Shown here piece after piece: positions 46,402 to 54,555 of a stretch of DNA of 64,000 nt. Each line of letters begins with the position of its first letter. The first letter of the stretch is position 1. This stretch comes from Thermococcus nautili (GTDB taxonomy: Archaea > Methanobacteriota_B > Thermococci > Thermococcales > Thermococcaceae): NCBI RefSeq assembly GCF_000585495.1, contig NZ_CP007264.1, forward strand, positions 1,860,001 through 1,924,000, given 5' to 3'. The notes below the pieces were generated by a model. That model was not told the origin of the DNA, searched no databases, and saw nothing but the letters and a program-made list of their open reading frames with translations. The position numbers and the translations under genes are program-made.

Positions 46402-47427
46402 ATGACGGTGATAGAGAACGTAATCGGCAGGGTTGCAGTGCTCAGGGGTGGGAAGTACTCCGTTGAGGTAGACGTCATAACCAGCTCGGGCTTTGGGCGG
46501 TTTGCCTCGCCGATAGACGAGAACCCGAGCCTCTACATAGCCGAGGCTCATCGCGCTGTGAGTGAGGTTGATGAGATAATCGGGCCCGAGCTGATAGGCT
46601 TTGACGCAACTGAGCAGGAACTCATAGACAGCTACCTCTGGGAGATAGACGGGACCGAGAACTTCGGACACATTGGAGCTAACACCGCGCTGGCGGTTTC
46701 GATAGCCACCGCAAAGGCAGCCGCGAGCGAGAAGAACCTTCCCCTCTACAGCTACCTTGGTGGAACCTTCACCACCGAGTTGCCCGTCCCAATCCTTGAG
46801 CTCGGTCGGGGTGAGGAGTTCGACTACTACGTCATGGTTCGCGATTTGATGGAGATTACCGACGTCGTTGACGCTTTCAACAGCGTCCTTGAGAACGTTG
46901 AGGGCAACACCGTTGAGGCCTACTCAAAGGCCACCGAAAAGGCCACCGACGAGCTCGGCCTTGAGGTTGCCCTCGGACTCGTCCAGAAGAAGGAGCTCGA
47001 TATAGAGACCGTCCTCTCGACGGTTGAGGACAACAACGTTGCCTACATAAAGCCCATTGGCGGTGAGGAGCTCTTCCTTGAGCTCATAGCCGGAACCCAC
47101 GGGGTCTTCGTTGACGGCGAGTACCTCTTCCGCGAGAAGGACATACTCGACAGGCGCTACTACAACGCGCTCTCCATAAAACCCATAAACCTGGGCACGC
47201 TCACCGACTTGTACAACCTCATAAACGACGCCAAGTCGGAGAGAATTGTTCCAATCCTCTCGGAGGCTCGCTATGAGTCCTCCGATGAGGCCCTCGCCCA
47301 CCTCGCGGTGGGCTTCCGTTGCCCGGCGATGGTGCTCCACTCGAACTCCATCGCCAGGCTGAACGAGCTGATAAGAATAGCTGAGGATTTGGGTGAAAGG
47401 GGCAGGATAATAACCTTTGAAGGATGA
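46402..47427 (+). CDS. Enolase-like protein, probably catalytically inactive paralogue
   Basis: 341 residues, against about 430 for real enolases. Recognisable parts: IENVIGRVAVLRGGKYSVEVDVI and GANTALAVSIATAKAAA (N-terminal domain), then SIKPINLGTLTDLYNLINDAK near 258, which keeps the Lys of the KxNQIGTL motif. The barrel region holding the metal ligands is shortened: the DxxxSEF and SIEDP segments are not found, GDDLF is replaced by DGEYLF, and the KTGAP loop is FRCPAM. It sits where archaeal operons carry eno (rpoN-rpoK-eno-rps2), so it may be an old copy kept for another role. A true enolase should lie elsewhere. Confidence 0.75.
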   Translation: MTVIENVIGRVAVLRGGKYSVEVDVITSSGFGRFASPIDENPSLYIAEAHRAVSEVDEIIGPELIGFDATEQELIDSYLWEIDGTENFGHIGANTALAVSIATAKAAASEKNLPLYSYLGGTFTTELPVPILELGRGEEFDYYVMVRDLMEITDVVDAFNSVLENVEGNTVEAYSKATEKATDELGLEVALGLVQKKELDIETVLSTVEDNNVAYIKPIGGEELFLELIAGTHGVFVDGEYLFREKDILDRRYYNALSIKPINLGTLTDLYNLINDAKSERIVPILSEARYESSDEALAHLAVGFRCPAMVLHSNSIARLNELIRIAEDLGERGRIITFEG

Positions 47428-47442
47428 GGAGGTGTGAAGGAA

Positions 47443-48048
47443 ATGGAGGAGTATCTCGTTCCACTCGACCAGTATCTGGCAGCGGGTGTCCACATCGGCA
47501 CCCAGCAGAAGACCCAGGACATGAAGAAGTTCATCTACCGCGTCAGGCAGGATGGCCTCTACGTCCTCGACGTTAGGAAGACCGACGAGAGGCTCAAGGT
47601 CGCTGGCAAGTTCCTGGCCAAGTTCGACCCGGAGAGCATCCTCGCTGTCAGCGTCAGGCTCTACGGCCAGAAGCCCGTCAAGAAGTTCGGCGAGGTCACC
47701 GGTGCCAGGGCCATTCCAGGCCGTTTCCTCCCGGGAACCATGACCAACCCGCAGGTCAAGAACTTCTTCGAGCCGGACGTCATCATCGTCACCGACCCGA
47801 GGGCCGACCACCAGGCCATGAAGGAGGCCGTTGAGATTGGAATACCGATAGTTGCCCTCGTTGACACTGAGAACTTCCTCAGCTACGTTGACCTCGCAAT
47901 CCCGACCAACAACAAGGGTAGGAAGGCCCTCGCGCTCATCTACTGGATACTCGCAAGGGAGATACTCTACAACAGGAAGGAAATCGAGAGCAGGGAGGAC
48001 TTCAAGGTTCCCGTTGAGGACTTCGAGATGAGGATTGTGAGGACCTGA
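47443..48048 (+). CDS. rps2: Small ribosomal subunit protein S2 (uS2)
   Basis: 201 residues from ATG at 47443. [48 protein letters not shown] and [35 protein letters not shown] are the archaeal SA-like S2. GGAGGTG lies upstream. The stop runs into a short inverted repeat (GGGGAAG...CTTTCCCC) that includes the TATA of tRNA-Leu. Confidence 0.98.
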   Translation: MEEYLVPLDQYLAAGVHIGTQQKTQDMKKFIYRVRQDGLYVLDVRKTDERLKVAGKFLAKFDPESILAVSVRLYGQKPVKKFGEVTGARAIPGRFLPGTMTNPQVKNFFEPDVIIVTDPRADHQAMKEAVEIGIPIVALVDTENFLSYVDLAIPTNNKGRKALALIYWILAREILYNRKEIESREDFKVPVEDFEMRIVRT

Positions 48049-48087
48049 GGGGAAGGTTTTTAACTTTCCCCCTGTATTTCCCCTCGC

Positions 48088-48175
48088 GCGGGGGTGCCCG
48101 AGCCTGGCCAAAGGGGCCGGACTTAAGATCCGGTGCCGCAGGGCTTCGCGGGTTCAAATCCCGTCCCCCGCACCA
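48088..48175 (+). tRNA. tRNA-Leu (TAA)
   Basis: 88 bases with encoded CCA. Acceptor GCGGGGG with CCCCCGC; anticodon loop CTTAAGA gives TAA; long variable arm. TATA-like GTTTTTAAC at about 48056-48064 lies at the right distance for its own start. Confidence 0.95.
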
Positions 48176-48232
48176 AACCTTTAAAAGTTCCCCGTTGAAC
48201 GAAACCCGTCAAGGTCATTTGAGGTGGTTGAG

Positions 48233-48388
48233 ATGGCGAGATTCCCCGAGGCTGAAGCAAGAATCTTCAGGAAGCTTATCTGCATGCGCTGTGGCGCCAC
48301 CAACCCGTGGGGCGCAAAGAAGTGCAGAAAGTGTGGTTACAAGGGGCTTCGCCCCAAGGCCAGAGAACCGCGCGGTGGCGGACGCTGA
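48233..48388 (+). CDS. rpl40e: Large ribosomal subunit protein L40e
   Basis: 51 residues, a small gene. [20 protein letters not shown], then [20 protein letters not shown]; two CxxC pairs form a zinc site. ATG is preceded by GAGGTGGTTGAG. Archaeal L40e corresponds to the part fused to ubiquitin in eukaryotes. Its stop abuts the stop of the convergent PadR gene (no gap). Confidence 0.95.
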   Translation: MARFPEAEARIFRKLICMRCGATNPWGAKKCRKCGYKGLRPKAREPRGGGR

Positions 48389-48718
48389 TTAGGTTTTCTT
48401 CAACTTTTTCAGCGTTTCTTCCAGAAACTCTATTCCCTCTTTTAGCAGTTCCTCGCCCTTCGGCGTGAGCTTGTAGTACTTTCTGGCCGGCTTTCCGGTT
48501 TCGCTCTCCTGCCACTCGGCGGTGACGTAGCCGTCCTTCTCAAGCTTGTACAGGACGACGTACGAGCTGACGGTGGCTGGCTCGAAGTCGAAGGCTTCCT
48601 TTATGCGCTCCTTGAGCTCGTAGGCGTACATCGGCCTCTCCTCGAGGAGCCGGAGTATGTAGAGCCAGAGCACCTCTTTCGTAACCTTATTCCTCAACCT
48701 CTCTATCGGCGTCGTCAT
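48389..48718 (-). CDS. PadR family transcriptional regulator
   Basis: 109 residues. N-terminal winged helix VLWLYILRLLEERPMYAYELKERIKEAF, then ATVSSYVVLYKLEKDGYVTAEWQESETGKPARKYYKLTPKGEELL is PadR. It has only a short C-terminal helix for dimerisation (subfamily with little ligand domain). GGTGGGAGC precedes ATG. An inverted repeat TTTAC-n5-GTAAA near its predicted transcript start suggests self-repression. Effector and targets unknown. Confidence 0.9.
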   Translation of the reverse strand: MTTPIERLRNKVTKEVLWLYILRLLEERPMYAYELKERIKEAFDFEPATVSSYVVLYKLEKDGYVTAEWQESETGKPARKYYKLTPKGEELLKEGIEFLEETLKKLKKT

Positions 48719-48730
48719 GCTCCCACCTGT

Positions 48731-48745
48731 TTTACGTCTTGTAAA
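48731..48745. promoter_or_regulatory. Inverted repeat, candidate PadR operator
   Basis: TTTAC-GTCTT-GTAAA, 13 bases upstream of the PadR ATG. The TATA for padR (CTTAAATTA on the minus strand, 48761-48770) predicts a start near 48741, within this repeat. A dimeric repressor bound here would block its own transcription. Confidence 0.4.
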
Positions 48746-48824
48746 TATTTTGGAGGCGTGTAATTTAAGCCTTTTGGGGATAAGGTTTTATACGTTCGCT
48801 TCCTAAGGAACCTCGGTGGTGATT

Positions 48825-49124
48825 ATGGATTTCAACGTGAGTGGCATGTTTGGAGATATGGGCGTTGGAGCCCTCGTTGGATTCATCACCGGATACGCTC
48901 TCAAGAAACTCATGAAGCTGGCGATGGCTATAATCGGTGCCTACGTCCTGAGCCTGTTCTACCTCCAGCAGAAGGGCGTGATAACAATAAACACAGACAA
49001 GCTATTCAACCTGACAGGTAGCATCACCCAGCAGGTGGTCAGCCTCAGTCAGAAGGTCGTGGGAATCCTTCCTGGAACCAGCGCCTTCGTCGCGGGCTTC
49101 TACATTGGCTTCAAAAAAGGATGA
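48825..49124 (+). CDS. FUN14-domain membrane protein
   Basis: 99 residues from ATG at 48825 (GGTG six bases upstream). Three hydrophobic segments: GVGALVGFITGYALKKL, MAIIGAYVLSLFYL, and FVAGFYIGF near the end. This is the FUN14 family pattern (FUNDC1-like, also archaea and bacteria), function unknown in archaea. TATA GGTTTTATAC at about 48786 predicts a short leader. Confidence 0.75.
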   Translation: MDFNVSGMFGDMGVGALVGFITGYALKKLMKLAMAIIGAYVLSLFYLQQKGVITINTDKLFNLTGSITQQVVSLSQKVVGILPGTSAFVAGFYIGFKKG

Positions 49125-49128
49125 GGAA

Positions 49129-49890
49129 TCAGACCTTCCCGCGGTAGAGAATCTTGATTAGTTCCTCAGGAAGACCTTCCTTCTTGATTTTCTCCTCGAT
49201 GAGCTTCTTTTCCTTCTCGTAGTCCACCTCGATGAACTTGGCGTGGAGCGTGTCAACGTCAACCAGCGCGAAGGTTGCCTTGTGGTTCTTGCCCGGCGGA
49301 TAGCCTATGCTTCCTGGGCAGATTACCCTTCCATACCTCGTCATTGCGTTGACCGGGTACTTCGGCGACGCCACGAAGAGTATCTCGTAGTCTTTGACTG
49401 GCCTCATTATGGCCTCGTAGTAGCTGGTCGGCTGGTCCGGGAGAACCTGGCCCTCGAAGGGGTTGAGCGGGCTTCCATAGACGCCGAAGATGTCGTTCTT
49501 GCCTATCTTGTCCACGAGGTAAATCGGCAGGTCCCTGATGAACTCCCTGCCATCGTGACCAAGCTTCTCCCACGTGTACTTCAGGGCCTTCTTGATGTAG
49601 TCTGGGTAGTCCAGCCTGTCAATGTAGTCGGGCCCCTCCGCGTGCGGGTCGCTGGCCGCTATGACCTGGTCGAACTCACCGCGGATGACCTTGACGACGT
49701 TGTTCCTGATGAGGTCGTCGAGCGTGTCAAGAACTTCTTTCGGGTACGGGAAGAGGCCGACCACGTTTCCAAGGACGTAGTACTTCTCAATCTCATAACC
49801 TTCTTCCTTGAGGGCCTCAATCTTCTCGAGGGCCTTCGCCAGAGCGGGAAGGTTTCCGTTTATGTTCGCCAGAACCGCCACGTACACCAT
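49129..49890 (-). CDS. Calcineurin-like phosphoesterase fold, metal ligands lost
   Basis: 253 residues; ATG with GGTGATACC upstream. It aligns along its length with MJ0936/YfcE-type phosphodiesterases, but each metal motif is altered. SDIHGN is ANINGN, GDxVG is GNVVG (LGNVVGLFPYP), GNHD is GEFD, the later THG is VYGSPLNPF, and GHTH is represented by SPKYP. Only NPGS-like CPGSIGYPPG near 200 is kept. Loss of all ligands argues for a non-enzymatic role, for example a regulator. Convergent with FUN14, four bases between stops. Could also bind a different metal in another way. Confidence 0.75.
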   Translation of the reverse strand: MVYVAVLANINGNLPALAKALEKIEALKEEGYEIEKYYVLGNVVGLFPYPKEVLDTLDDLIRNNVVKVIRGEFDQVIAASDPHAEGPDYIDRLDYPDYIKKALKYTWEKLGHDGREFIRDLPIYLVDKIGKNDIFGVYGSPLNPFEGQVLPDQPTSYYEAIMRPVKDYEILFVASPKYPVNAMTRYGRVICPGSIGYPPGKNHKATFALVDVDTLHAKFIEVDYEKEKKLIEEKIKKEGLPEELIKILYRGKV

Positions 49891-49997
49891 GGTATCACCC
49901 CCATTTTTTCTTACCTGAAGAAACTAAAAGCTTCAAGGTATTTAAACGTTTCGGGGCATTTGGGTTTCACAAAAGGGTATTGGGAGGGCTCGGGGCA

Positions 49998-50084
49998 TCA
50001 GAAGGGAAGGCGTCCCTTCTTTTTCTTGACCCTCTTCTCCCTGTGCATGCTCTCAAGGTAGAGCAGGAGTGCGTCCTCTATCAT
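49998..50084 (-). CDS. Small basic protein of 28 residues (possible 53-residue form)
   Basis: ATG at 50084 is preceded by a near-perfect ribosome-binding signal, GGAGGTGATAGAG. The product begins MIEDALLLYLESMHREKR and ends in a Lys/Arg-rich tail (VKKKKGRLPF): an amphipathic helix with a basic end. The frame is open to an ATG at 50159, which would add 25 residues and lies about 11 bases after a start predicted from TATA GTTAAAAAGT (50190-50199). The layout resembles the 35-residue protein at 54556. No function known. The remaining bases between this and the repeat element hold nothing I recognise. Confidence 0.5.
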   Translation of the reverse strand: MIEDALLLYLESMHREKRVKKKKGRLPF

Positions 50085-50260
50085 CTCTATCACCTCCTTT
50101 GGTTTTGTTGGTGGGATTCTGCTTCTTCCATGCGGTCGGGAAGTTCCGCTGGTGGCCATTAGGGCATCGGTTTCCGAAGGTGCCGACAGAACTTTTTAAC
50201 GGCCCTTGGAATTGAGTACGGCGGAACTCTAAGGGGCAAACAAGTCTGGAAAAGCCCACT

Positions 50261-50531
50261 CAAAGTTCGTGATTCTCTTAACAGGGACTTTTTGTGTGTT
50301 TGTGCTTTCAGAGAGCCTTTTGGCTTTGGAATTCTCTGGGTTGGGGCATTTTATTGTTTGGGTTTACACTTTTCCGCGCTCTGAAGGAGCGCCTTTCAGA
50401 GTAAACTTCCACTGTAAGGCCCCGGTGAAGCGAATTCCAGTGTAGATTACATTCAAGAGTGCACACTTTTGGGTTACACTTTGGAGGAGAACCACGAACT
50501 TTGATGAACTTTTGCCAAGCAAAAGTTTCTA
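50261..50531 (-). repeat. Hairpin-ended non-coding element, copy C (reverse orientation, one hairpin)
   Basis: On the minus strand it starts two bases after the CCA of tRNA-Arg(CCT), with hairpin AAACTTTTGC-TTG-GCAAAAGTT (about 50507-50528). The ends match each other as inverted repeats: CAAAGTTCGTGATTCTC (50261-50277) and the complement of GAGAACCACGAACTTTG (50487-50503), 16 of 17. Centre: GCGCTCT-GAA-GGAGCGC (50376-50392) inside GTTTAC (50362-50367) and GTAAAC (50401-50406). The far-end hairpin seen in A and B is missing. Non-coding. Confidence 0.65.
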
Positions 50532-50609
50532 TGGCGGACCGGCGGGGCTTCGAACCCCGGACCTGCGGCTTAGGAGGCCGCCGCCCTATCCTGGCTAGGC
50601 TACCGGTCC
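50532..50609 (-). tRNA. tRNA-Arg (CCT)
   Basis: 78 bases with encoded CCA. Acceptor GGACCGG with CCGGTCC; anticodon loop CTCCTAA between GCGGC and GCCGC gives CCT; T-arm CGGGGTTCGAAGCCCCG. TATA CTTTAAATAC on the minus strand near 50637-50646 is shared with the Lrp gene on the plus strand. Confidence 0.95.
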
Positions 50610-50676
50610 ACTGCCCGCTATTCCCTCCCGGAGAAGAGTATTTAAAGTTTACGGTTTACTTTTGGTGGTGAAGGGC

Positions 50677-51126
50677 ATGGTTGACGAGCTGGACCTCAAG
50701 ATAATCTCGCTCCTCCAGAAGAACGCCCGCCTCTCGTTTAGGGAGATAGCGAGGGAACTCGACGTTGCCGTTGGCACGGTCTACAACCGAATCAAAAAAC
50801 TCGAAGAGGAGGGGGTTATCAAGGGCTACGCCCCCGTTCTCGACTACGAGAAGCTCGGCTTTGGCCTAACCGCGCTGATTGGAATCAAGGCGCAGGGAAG
50901 AAAGATAGCGGAGATAGAAAGGAAGATAGCCGAGAAAACCCGGGCGATGATGGTCTACGACATAACGGGCGAGTTTGACATCTTCGTCATAGCGAAGTTC
51001 AGGGACAGGGCGGACATGAACCGCTTCGTGAAGTGGCTTCTCTCCTTGGATGGGGTTGAGAAAACGAACACGAGCGTGGCCATGCAGGTGGTTAAGGAAG
51101 AACCAAGGTTAGCCCTTGAGGACTAA
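50677..51126 (+). CDS. Lrp/AsnC family transcriptional regulator
   Basis: 149 residues from ATG at 50677 (GGTG six bases upstream). N-terminal helix-turn-helix: LDLKIISLLQKNARLSFREIARELDVAVGTVYNRIKKLEEEGVI. C-terminal RAM ligand domain: MMVYDITGEFDIFVIAKFRDRADMNRFVKWLLSLDGVEKT. Archaeal Lrps act as octamers that sense amino acids; the ligand here is unknown. TATA TATTTAAAG at about 50639 is shared back-to-back with tRNA-Arg. Its end overlaps the gene on the other strand by 18 bases. Confidence 0.92.
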   Translation: MVDELDLKIISLLQKNARLSFREIARELDVAVGTVYNRIKKLEEEGVIKGYAPVLDYEKLGFGLTALIGIKAQGRKIAEIERKIAEKTRAMMVYDITGEFDIFVIAKFRDRADMNRFVKWLLSLDGVEKTNTSVAMQVVKEEPRLALED

Positions 51127-51438
51127 CACCTCGTCAAGGAAGCGCTTTGCAAAGTCCTCGAAGCTCTCAACTGGAAGCTCCACTTCCTTTCCGTTGACCT
51201 TTCCCCTGAAAACGTAGCGTCTCGCCGTTATTTCCAGGATTTTTTTGAAGTCCGGGCTATCTTCGACTGTTCTTTCAAGAACCCTCGTGAACTCGTCGCT
51301 GTCGACCTTAACGACAACGCCCTCTATGACGACCCTCTTCCCACACTCCTCCTCACCGCACTCAAACTTGAAGGGAACGCCGGGGGCGAACTCTATCGGC
51401 AGGCTCAGCCCCTCGGCGTTGTAGATGAACCCCTTCAT
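51109..51438 (-). CDS. Conserved protein of unknown function
   Basis: 109 residues; not recognised. It has a small beta-rich N-terminal half with FKFECGEEECGKRVVIEGVVVKV, where two cysteines lie in a CGEEEC pair. A helical C-terminal end follows (SFEDFAKRFLDEVLVL). One base separates its ATG from the stop of the GfcR-like gene upstream, so they form an operon. The 3' end overlaps the Lrp gene by 18 bases. The CxxxxC pair might bind metal or form a disulfide. Confidence 0.6.
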   Translation of the reverse strand: MKGFIYNAEGLSLPIEFAPGVPFKFECGEEECGKRVVIEGVVVKVDSDEFTRVLERTVEDSPDFKKILEITARRYVFRGKVNGKEVELPVESFEDFAKRFLDEVLVLKG

Positions 51439-51439
51439 G

Positions 51440-52156
51440 TCAATCCAACCTTATGAGGCTTTCAACCGGGAACTCGTATTCTTCCTGGAGTTTCTCAACG
51501 ATGTCGCCGACGCTCACGAGGAAGAACATTCCTATCGGCTTTGCTCCGGCCTGCCTCGTCATCTCCACAAGGGCCCTCTGGGTTTCTCCGCTCCTTATCA
51601 CGTCGTCCACTATGAGAACGTTCTCGCCCTTCTTGAGTGCCCACTGGGGAAGGTACAGGGTCATAACGGTTCCGGAGGCACTGGGAACGTAGCTGACCTC
51701 GTAGAACTTCTCAACACCGACTTCCTTCTTCTTCTTGGCGTAGACTATGTCCGCACCAAGTTCCCTGGCTATGTGGACGCCGAGGGCAATACCGTCGGTT
51801 GCGGCAGTGAGCACTTTGTCGACGTCCTTGTCGAGGTACCTCCCGGCGACCTCTTCGGCTATGAGGCTCATCAGGGCCGTGTCGCTGAGCACCGGCATGT
51901 TGTCGAAGAAGCCCCTCTCGTCGAACTTTATCCTCTTCTTTACCTCCTCCTCGAGGTTTATGTAGGGCAGGAGGAGTTCTAGCAGTTCCCTCGTCCTCTC
52001 GGCGCTCGGCAGAACCTTCCCGCGAACGTACCTGTTCAGGACGGTTATGGGCAGTCCCGTTATCTTCGAGAGCTCCTCGTATGTGTAGCTTTTCTTGAGG
52101 AGCCTCAAAACCCTGATGAGTCTGAGCTTCTCCTGGACGGACTTCAGCTGGCTCAT
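51440..52156 (-). CDS. HTH-phosphoribosyltransferase transcriptional regulator (GfcR/PurR-like)
   Basis: 238 residues. The N-terminal 60 residues are a helix-turn-helix (YTYEELSKITGLPITVLNRYVRGKVLP). The rest is a type I phosphoribosyltransferase domain with the PRPP loop VLIVDDVIRSGETQRAL near 180. This archaeal class includes GfcR of haloarchaea, a regulator of sugar metabolism; others regulate purine genes. PRPP or a nucleotide is the likely effector. It is probably not an orotate phosphoribosyltransferase enzyme. Cotranscribed with the small gene downstream. Confidence 0.85.
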   Translation of the reverse strand: MSQLKSVQEKLRLIRVLRLLKKSYTYEELSKITGLPITVLNRYVRGKVLPSAERTRELLELLLPYINLEEEVKKRIKFDERGFFDNMPVLSDTALMSLIAEEVAGRYLDKDVDKVLTAATDGIALGVHIARELGADIVYAKKKKEVGVEKFYEVSYVPSASGTVMTLYLPQWALKKGENVLIVDDVIRSGETQRALVEMTRQAGAKPIGMFFLVSVGDIVEKLQEEYEFPVESLIRLD

Positions 52157-52211
52157 TCTCTCACCTCCGCGTGCCCGTTGTTTAACAAGAAAATGTATAA
52201 ATACGTTTCGG

Positions 52212-52700
52212 TCACCCGAGAACCTTGCGCCGGTACTCCTCTATGACGTCACCGTATTCCCTCAGGAGAAACTCCTTCGTGATGGGCTCCCCCTCGGGAT
52301 GGTTGATTCCAGGGCAGAACGAGTCCTCCTTTACGTAAATCTCCATCTTCTTTCCGTGTTTGACGAAGATGAAAGGATAAAGCCTGCACGCCAGGGGCCT
52401 GTGGTTGTAAATCCTGCACCTCTTCGTTTCTGGGTCAAGGAAAACGCACGCCCCGTCGAAGGGTCTCTTCTTCAGGGCGTAGCCGAGGAACTTATCCCCA
52501 CGGTAGAAGAGCTTCTCGTAGTCCACGAACTCCCAGGCGTTATAGCCCAGCTCTTCAATCTTGGCGATGTCCTCATCCCGAAGGGGGATTTCAAGCTCCT
52601 CACAGCACTTCCCGCAGTTTTCAACGCACTTAAATTTGAAGGATGGGTCGGACTCGACCTCAAGGGTTTCGAGGTCAATAGTCGCGACCCACCGATTCAC
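52212..52700 (-). CDS. YkgJ family cysteine-cluster protein
   Basis: 162 residues from GTG at 52700 (GGTG five bases upstream). FKCVENCGKCCEELEIPL near 20-40, then ACVFLDPETKRCRIYNHRPLACRLYPF near 82-108, give the CxxxCxxCC...C...C...C pattern of the PF03692 family, thought to bind zinc or an iron-sulfur cluster. Function unresolved. The start lies four bases from the stop of the upstream AsnC-domain gene, so it is in the SRP54 operon. Confidence 0.85.
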   Translation of the reverse strand: MNRWVATIDLETLEVESDPSFKFKCVENCGKCCEELEIPLRDEDIAKIEELGYNAWEFVDYEKLFYRGDKFLGYALKKRPFDGACVFLDPETKRCRIYNHRPLACRLYPFIFVKHGKKMEIYVKEDSFCPGINHPEGEPITKEFLLREYGDVIEEYRRKVLG

Positions 52701-52704
52701 CCCT

Positions 52705-52944
52705 TCACCCCCGGTAGGTGCTCGCTATCAGCGTTTCGGTCATCTCTATCTCCGGAATTTTCCTGAGAACCTCATCGTGGAACTTGTCGAGGTCCTCTAT
52801 CGTGGGCACCTCAACCCTAAGTATTATGTCGTATTCCCCATAGACCCTGTAATCTTCCTTAACGCGCGGGTCCTTCTTGAGCTCCTCGTAGACCTTCTCC
52901 TCGTTTCCGGGCTTCACAACCACCAGCACGAAGGCCTCAATCAT
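52705..52944 (-). CDS. Stand-alone Lrp/AsnC ligand-binding (RAM) domain protein
   Basis: 79 residues. [52 protein letters not shown] is the RAM domain without any DNA-binding part. Such proteins form ring oligomers that bind amino acids and may modulate full-length Lrps. The ATG overlaps the srp54 stop (ATGA). Confidence 0.9.
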   Translation of the reverse strand: MIEAFVLVVVKPGNEEKVYEELKKDPRVKEDYRVYGEYDIILRVEVPTIEDLDKFHDEVLRKIPEIEMTETLIASTYRG

Positions 52945-54287
52945 ACCCCGAACCCCCCGAGGTTGAACTTCTTGGCCATCTTAGCTAATTTCCTCTTGTT
53001 CATGCTCTTGAACATCTTTTTCATTTGGTTGTATTGGTTTAAAAGCTCTCTGACTTCAGACGTGCTTGTGCCCGAACCCCGGGCAATCCTCTTTATGCGG
53101 GAGTAGTTGATTATCTCCGGATGCTCAAGCTCTTCTTCCGTCATCGAGTCCATTATAACGCGGTACCTCTTGAGCTTCTCCTCCCCAACGCGAATTGCCT
53201 CGTCGGGGAGCGAATAGCCAAGGCCGGGAATCATCTGGAGTATCTGCTTGAGCGGGCCCATCTTCTGCATCGCCTCGAGCTGGGCGTACATGTCCTTGAG
53301 GTTGAACTTGCCCTTGAGGAACTTCTCAACGTCCTCTTCCTTGAATTCCTGCTGCTTCTGGAGCTCTTCAATCTTCTCAAGGAGTCCCTGGATGTCTCCA
53401 AGGCCGAGAAGCCTTGAAACGAAGCGCTTGGGGTCAAAGGGCTCCAAATCGTCTATCCTCTCGCCGACACCGATGAACTTAATCGGCGCCCCCGTTGCGG
53501 CAACGGCGGAAAGCGCTCCACCGCCCTTGGCCGAACCGTCGAGCTTCGTGACGATTATCGAGCCTATTGGAGTGGCTTCTTTGAAGGCCAGCGCCTGGTT
53601 GTAGGCCTGCTGGCCGATGGTCCCGTCTATGACGAGTATGACCTCGTGGGGCTTTATGGCCTCGCTTATCTGCTTCATCTCCTCGATGAGGCCCTTCTCC
53701 TCCTTGTGCCTTCCGGCGGAGTCCACGATTATGACGTCAACTCCTTTCTCGCGGAAGTGCTCAACCCCTTCCCTTGCGAGCTTGACCGCGTCCTTCTCGT
53801 TGGGGTCGCCGAAGACCTCTATCCCGTAGGAGTCGAGGAGCTGTCTGAGCTGGTGGTACGCTCCGGGACGCCAGGTATCGGAGCAGACGACGCCCACTTT
53901 ATAGCCCCTCTTCTGAAGGTGCCTCGCCAGCTTTGCCACGCTCGTCGTCTTTCCAGAACCCTGAATACCAACGGTGAGCAAAACGGTCGGCTTCTCCTTT
54001 ATCTCAAGGGGCTTCGCCTCGGTTCCGAGGAACTTCGTGAGCTCTTCGTAGACTATCTTGATTATGTGCTCCTTCCTGCTGACGCCCGCCGGCGGTTCCT
54101 CCTCGAGGGCCCTCTTCTGTATTGTTTTCGTGAGCTGAAGAACGAGCTTGACGTTGACGTCCGCCTGCAGGAGTGCCCTCTGGATGTCCCTAACTACCTC
54201 CTTTATCGTCGCCTCGTCAACTGTTCCGGAGCGCGCGAGCTTCCTGAGGGCGTTGTTAAGGGCCTTCCCAAGTTTTTCTAACGCCAT
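52941..54287 (-). CDS. srp54: Signal recognition particle protein SRP54
   Basis: 448 residues from ATG at 54287 with GGTGGTAAG upstream; further upstream in-frame codons are non-coding. N domain [19 protein letters not shown]. GTPase motifs: G1 [11 protein letters not shown] near 104, [15 protein letters not shown]3 DSAGRHKEE near 190, G4 [11 protein letters not shown] near 248. The C-terminal M domain (from about 300) binds 7S RNA and signal peptides; it includes [34 protein letters not shown] at 54318-54327 lies at the right distance upstream. Confidence 0.97.
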   Translation of the reverse strand: MALEKLGKALNNALRKLARSGTVDEATIKEVVRDIQRALLQADVNVKLVLQLTKTIQKRALEEEPPAGVSRKEHIIKIVYEELTKFLGTEAKPLEIKEKPTVLLTVGIQGSGKTTSVAKLARHLQKRGYKVGVVCSDTWRPGAYHQLRQLLDSYGIEVFGDPNEKDAVKLAREGVEHFREKGVDVIIVDSAGRHKEEKGLIEEMKQISEAIKPHEVILVIDGTIGQQAYNQALAFKEATPIGSIIVTKLDGSAKGGGALSAVAATGAPIKFIGVGERIDDLEPFDPKRFVSRLLGLGDIQGLLEKIEELQKQQEFKEEDVEKFLKGKFNLKDMYAQLEAMQKMGPLKQILQMIPGLGYSLPDEAIRVGEEKLKRYRVIMDSMTEEELEHPEIINYSRIKRIARGSGTSTSEVRELLNQYNQMKKMFKSMNKRKLAKMAKKFNLGGFGV

Positions 54288-54555
54288 CTTACCACCGTTA
54301 CTATGAGGGCTGGGGAGTTTATAAACGGTTGGGTGGGAGAACCCTGTATAAATGCACGCATTTTTCAAAAACAGCGATGATATGTCTCTTTTCTTTGAAC
54401 AAAAGTGTTCATTGGAGCTCAAAATCCGTCCTGGGGCATTTTTTGAGCGAGTGTAGAGCTGAAAGTGTCATTCTTGCCAGAAACGGCGCTGAAAACCTTT
54501 TTAAACTAAAAAAGACGTATAATAAACTGGAGAGAAAGAAAAGGGGGTGAGAGAG

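Noticed and set aside
48049-48071. GGGGAAG...CTTTCCCC after rps2 as a terminator
   Set aside because: The same bases hold the TATA for tRNA-Leu(TAA) at the correct distance, and the stem has a bulge; promoter use explains it as well, so no terminator is called.
54376-54451. Possible C/D box RNA (GCGATGATA ... CTGA)
   Set aside because: The C box lacks the expected RTGATGA, no D'/C' pair is present, and the spacing is too long.
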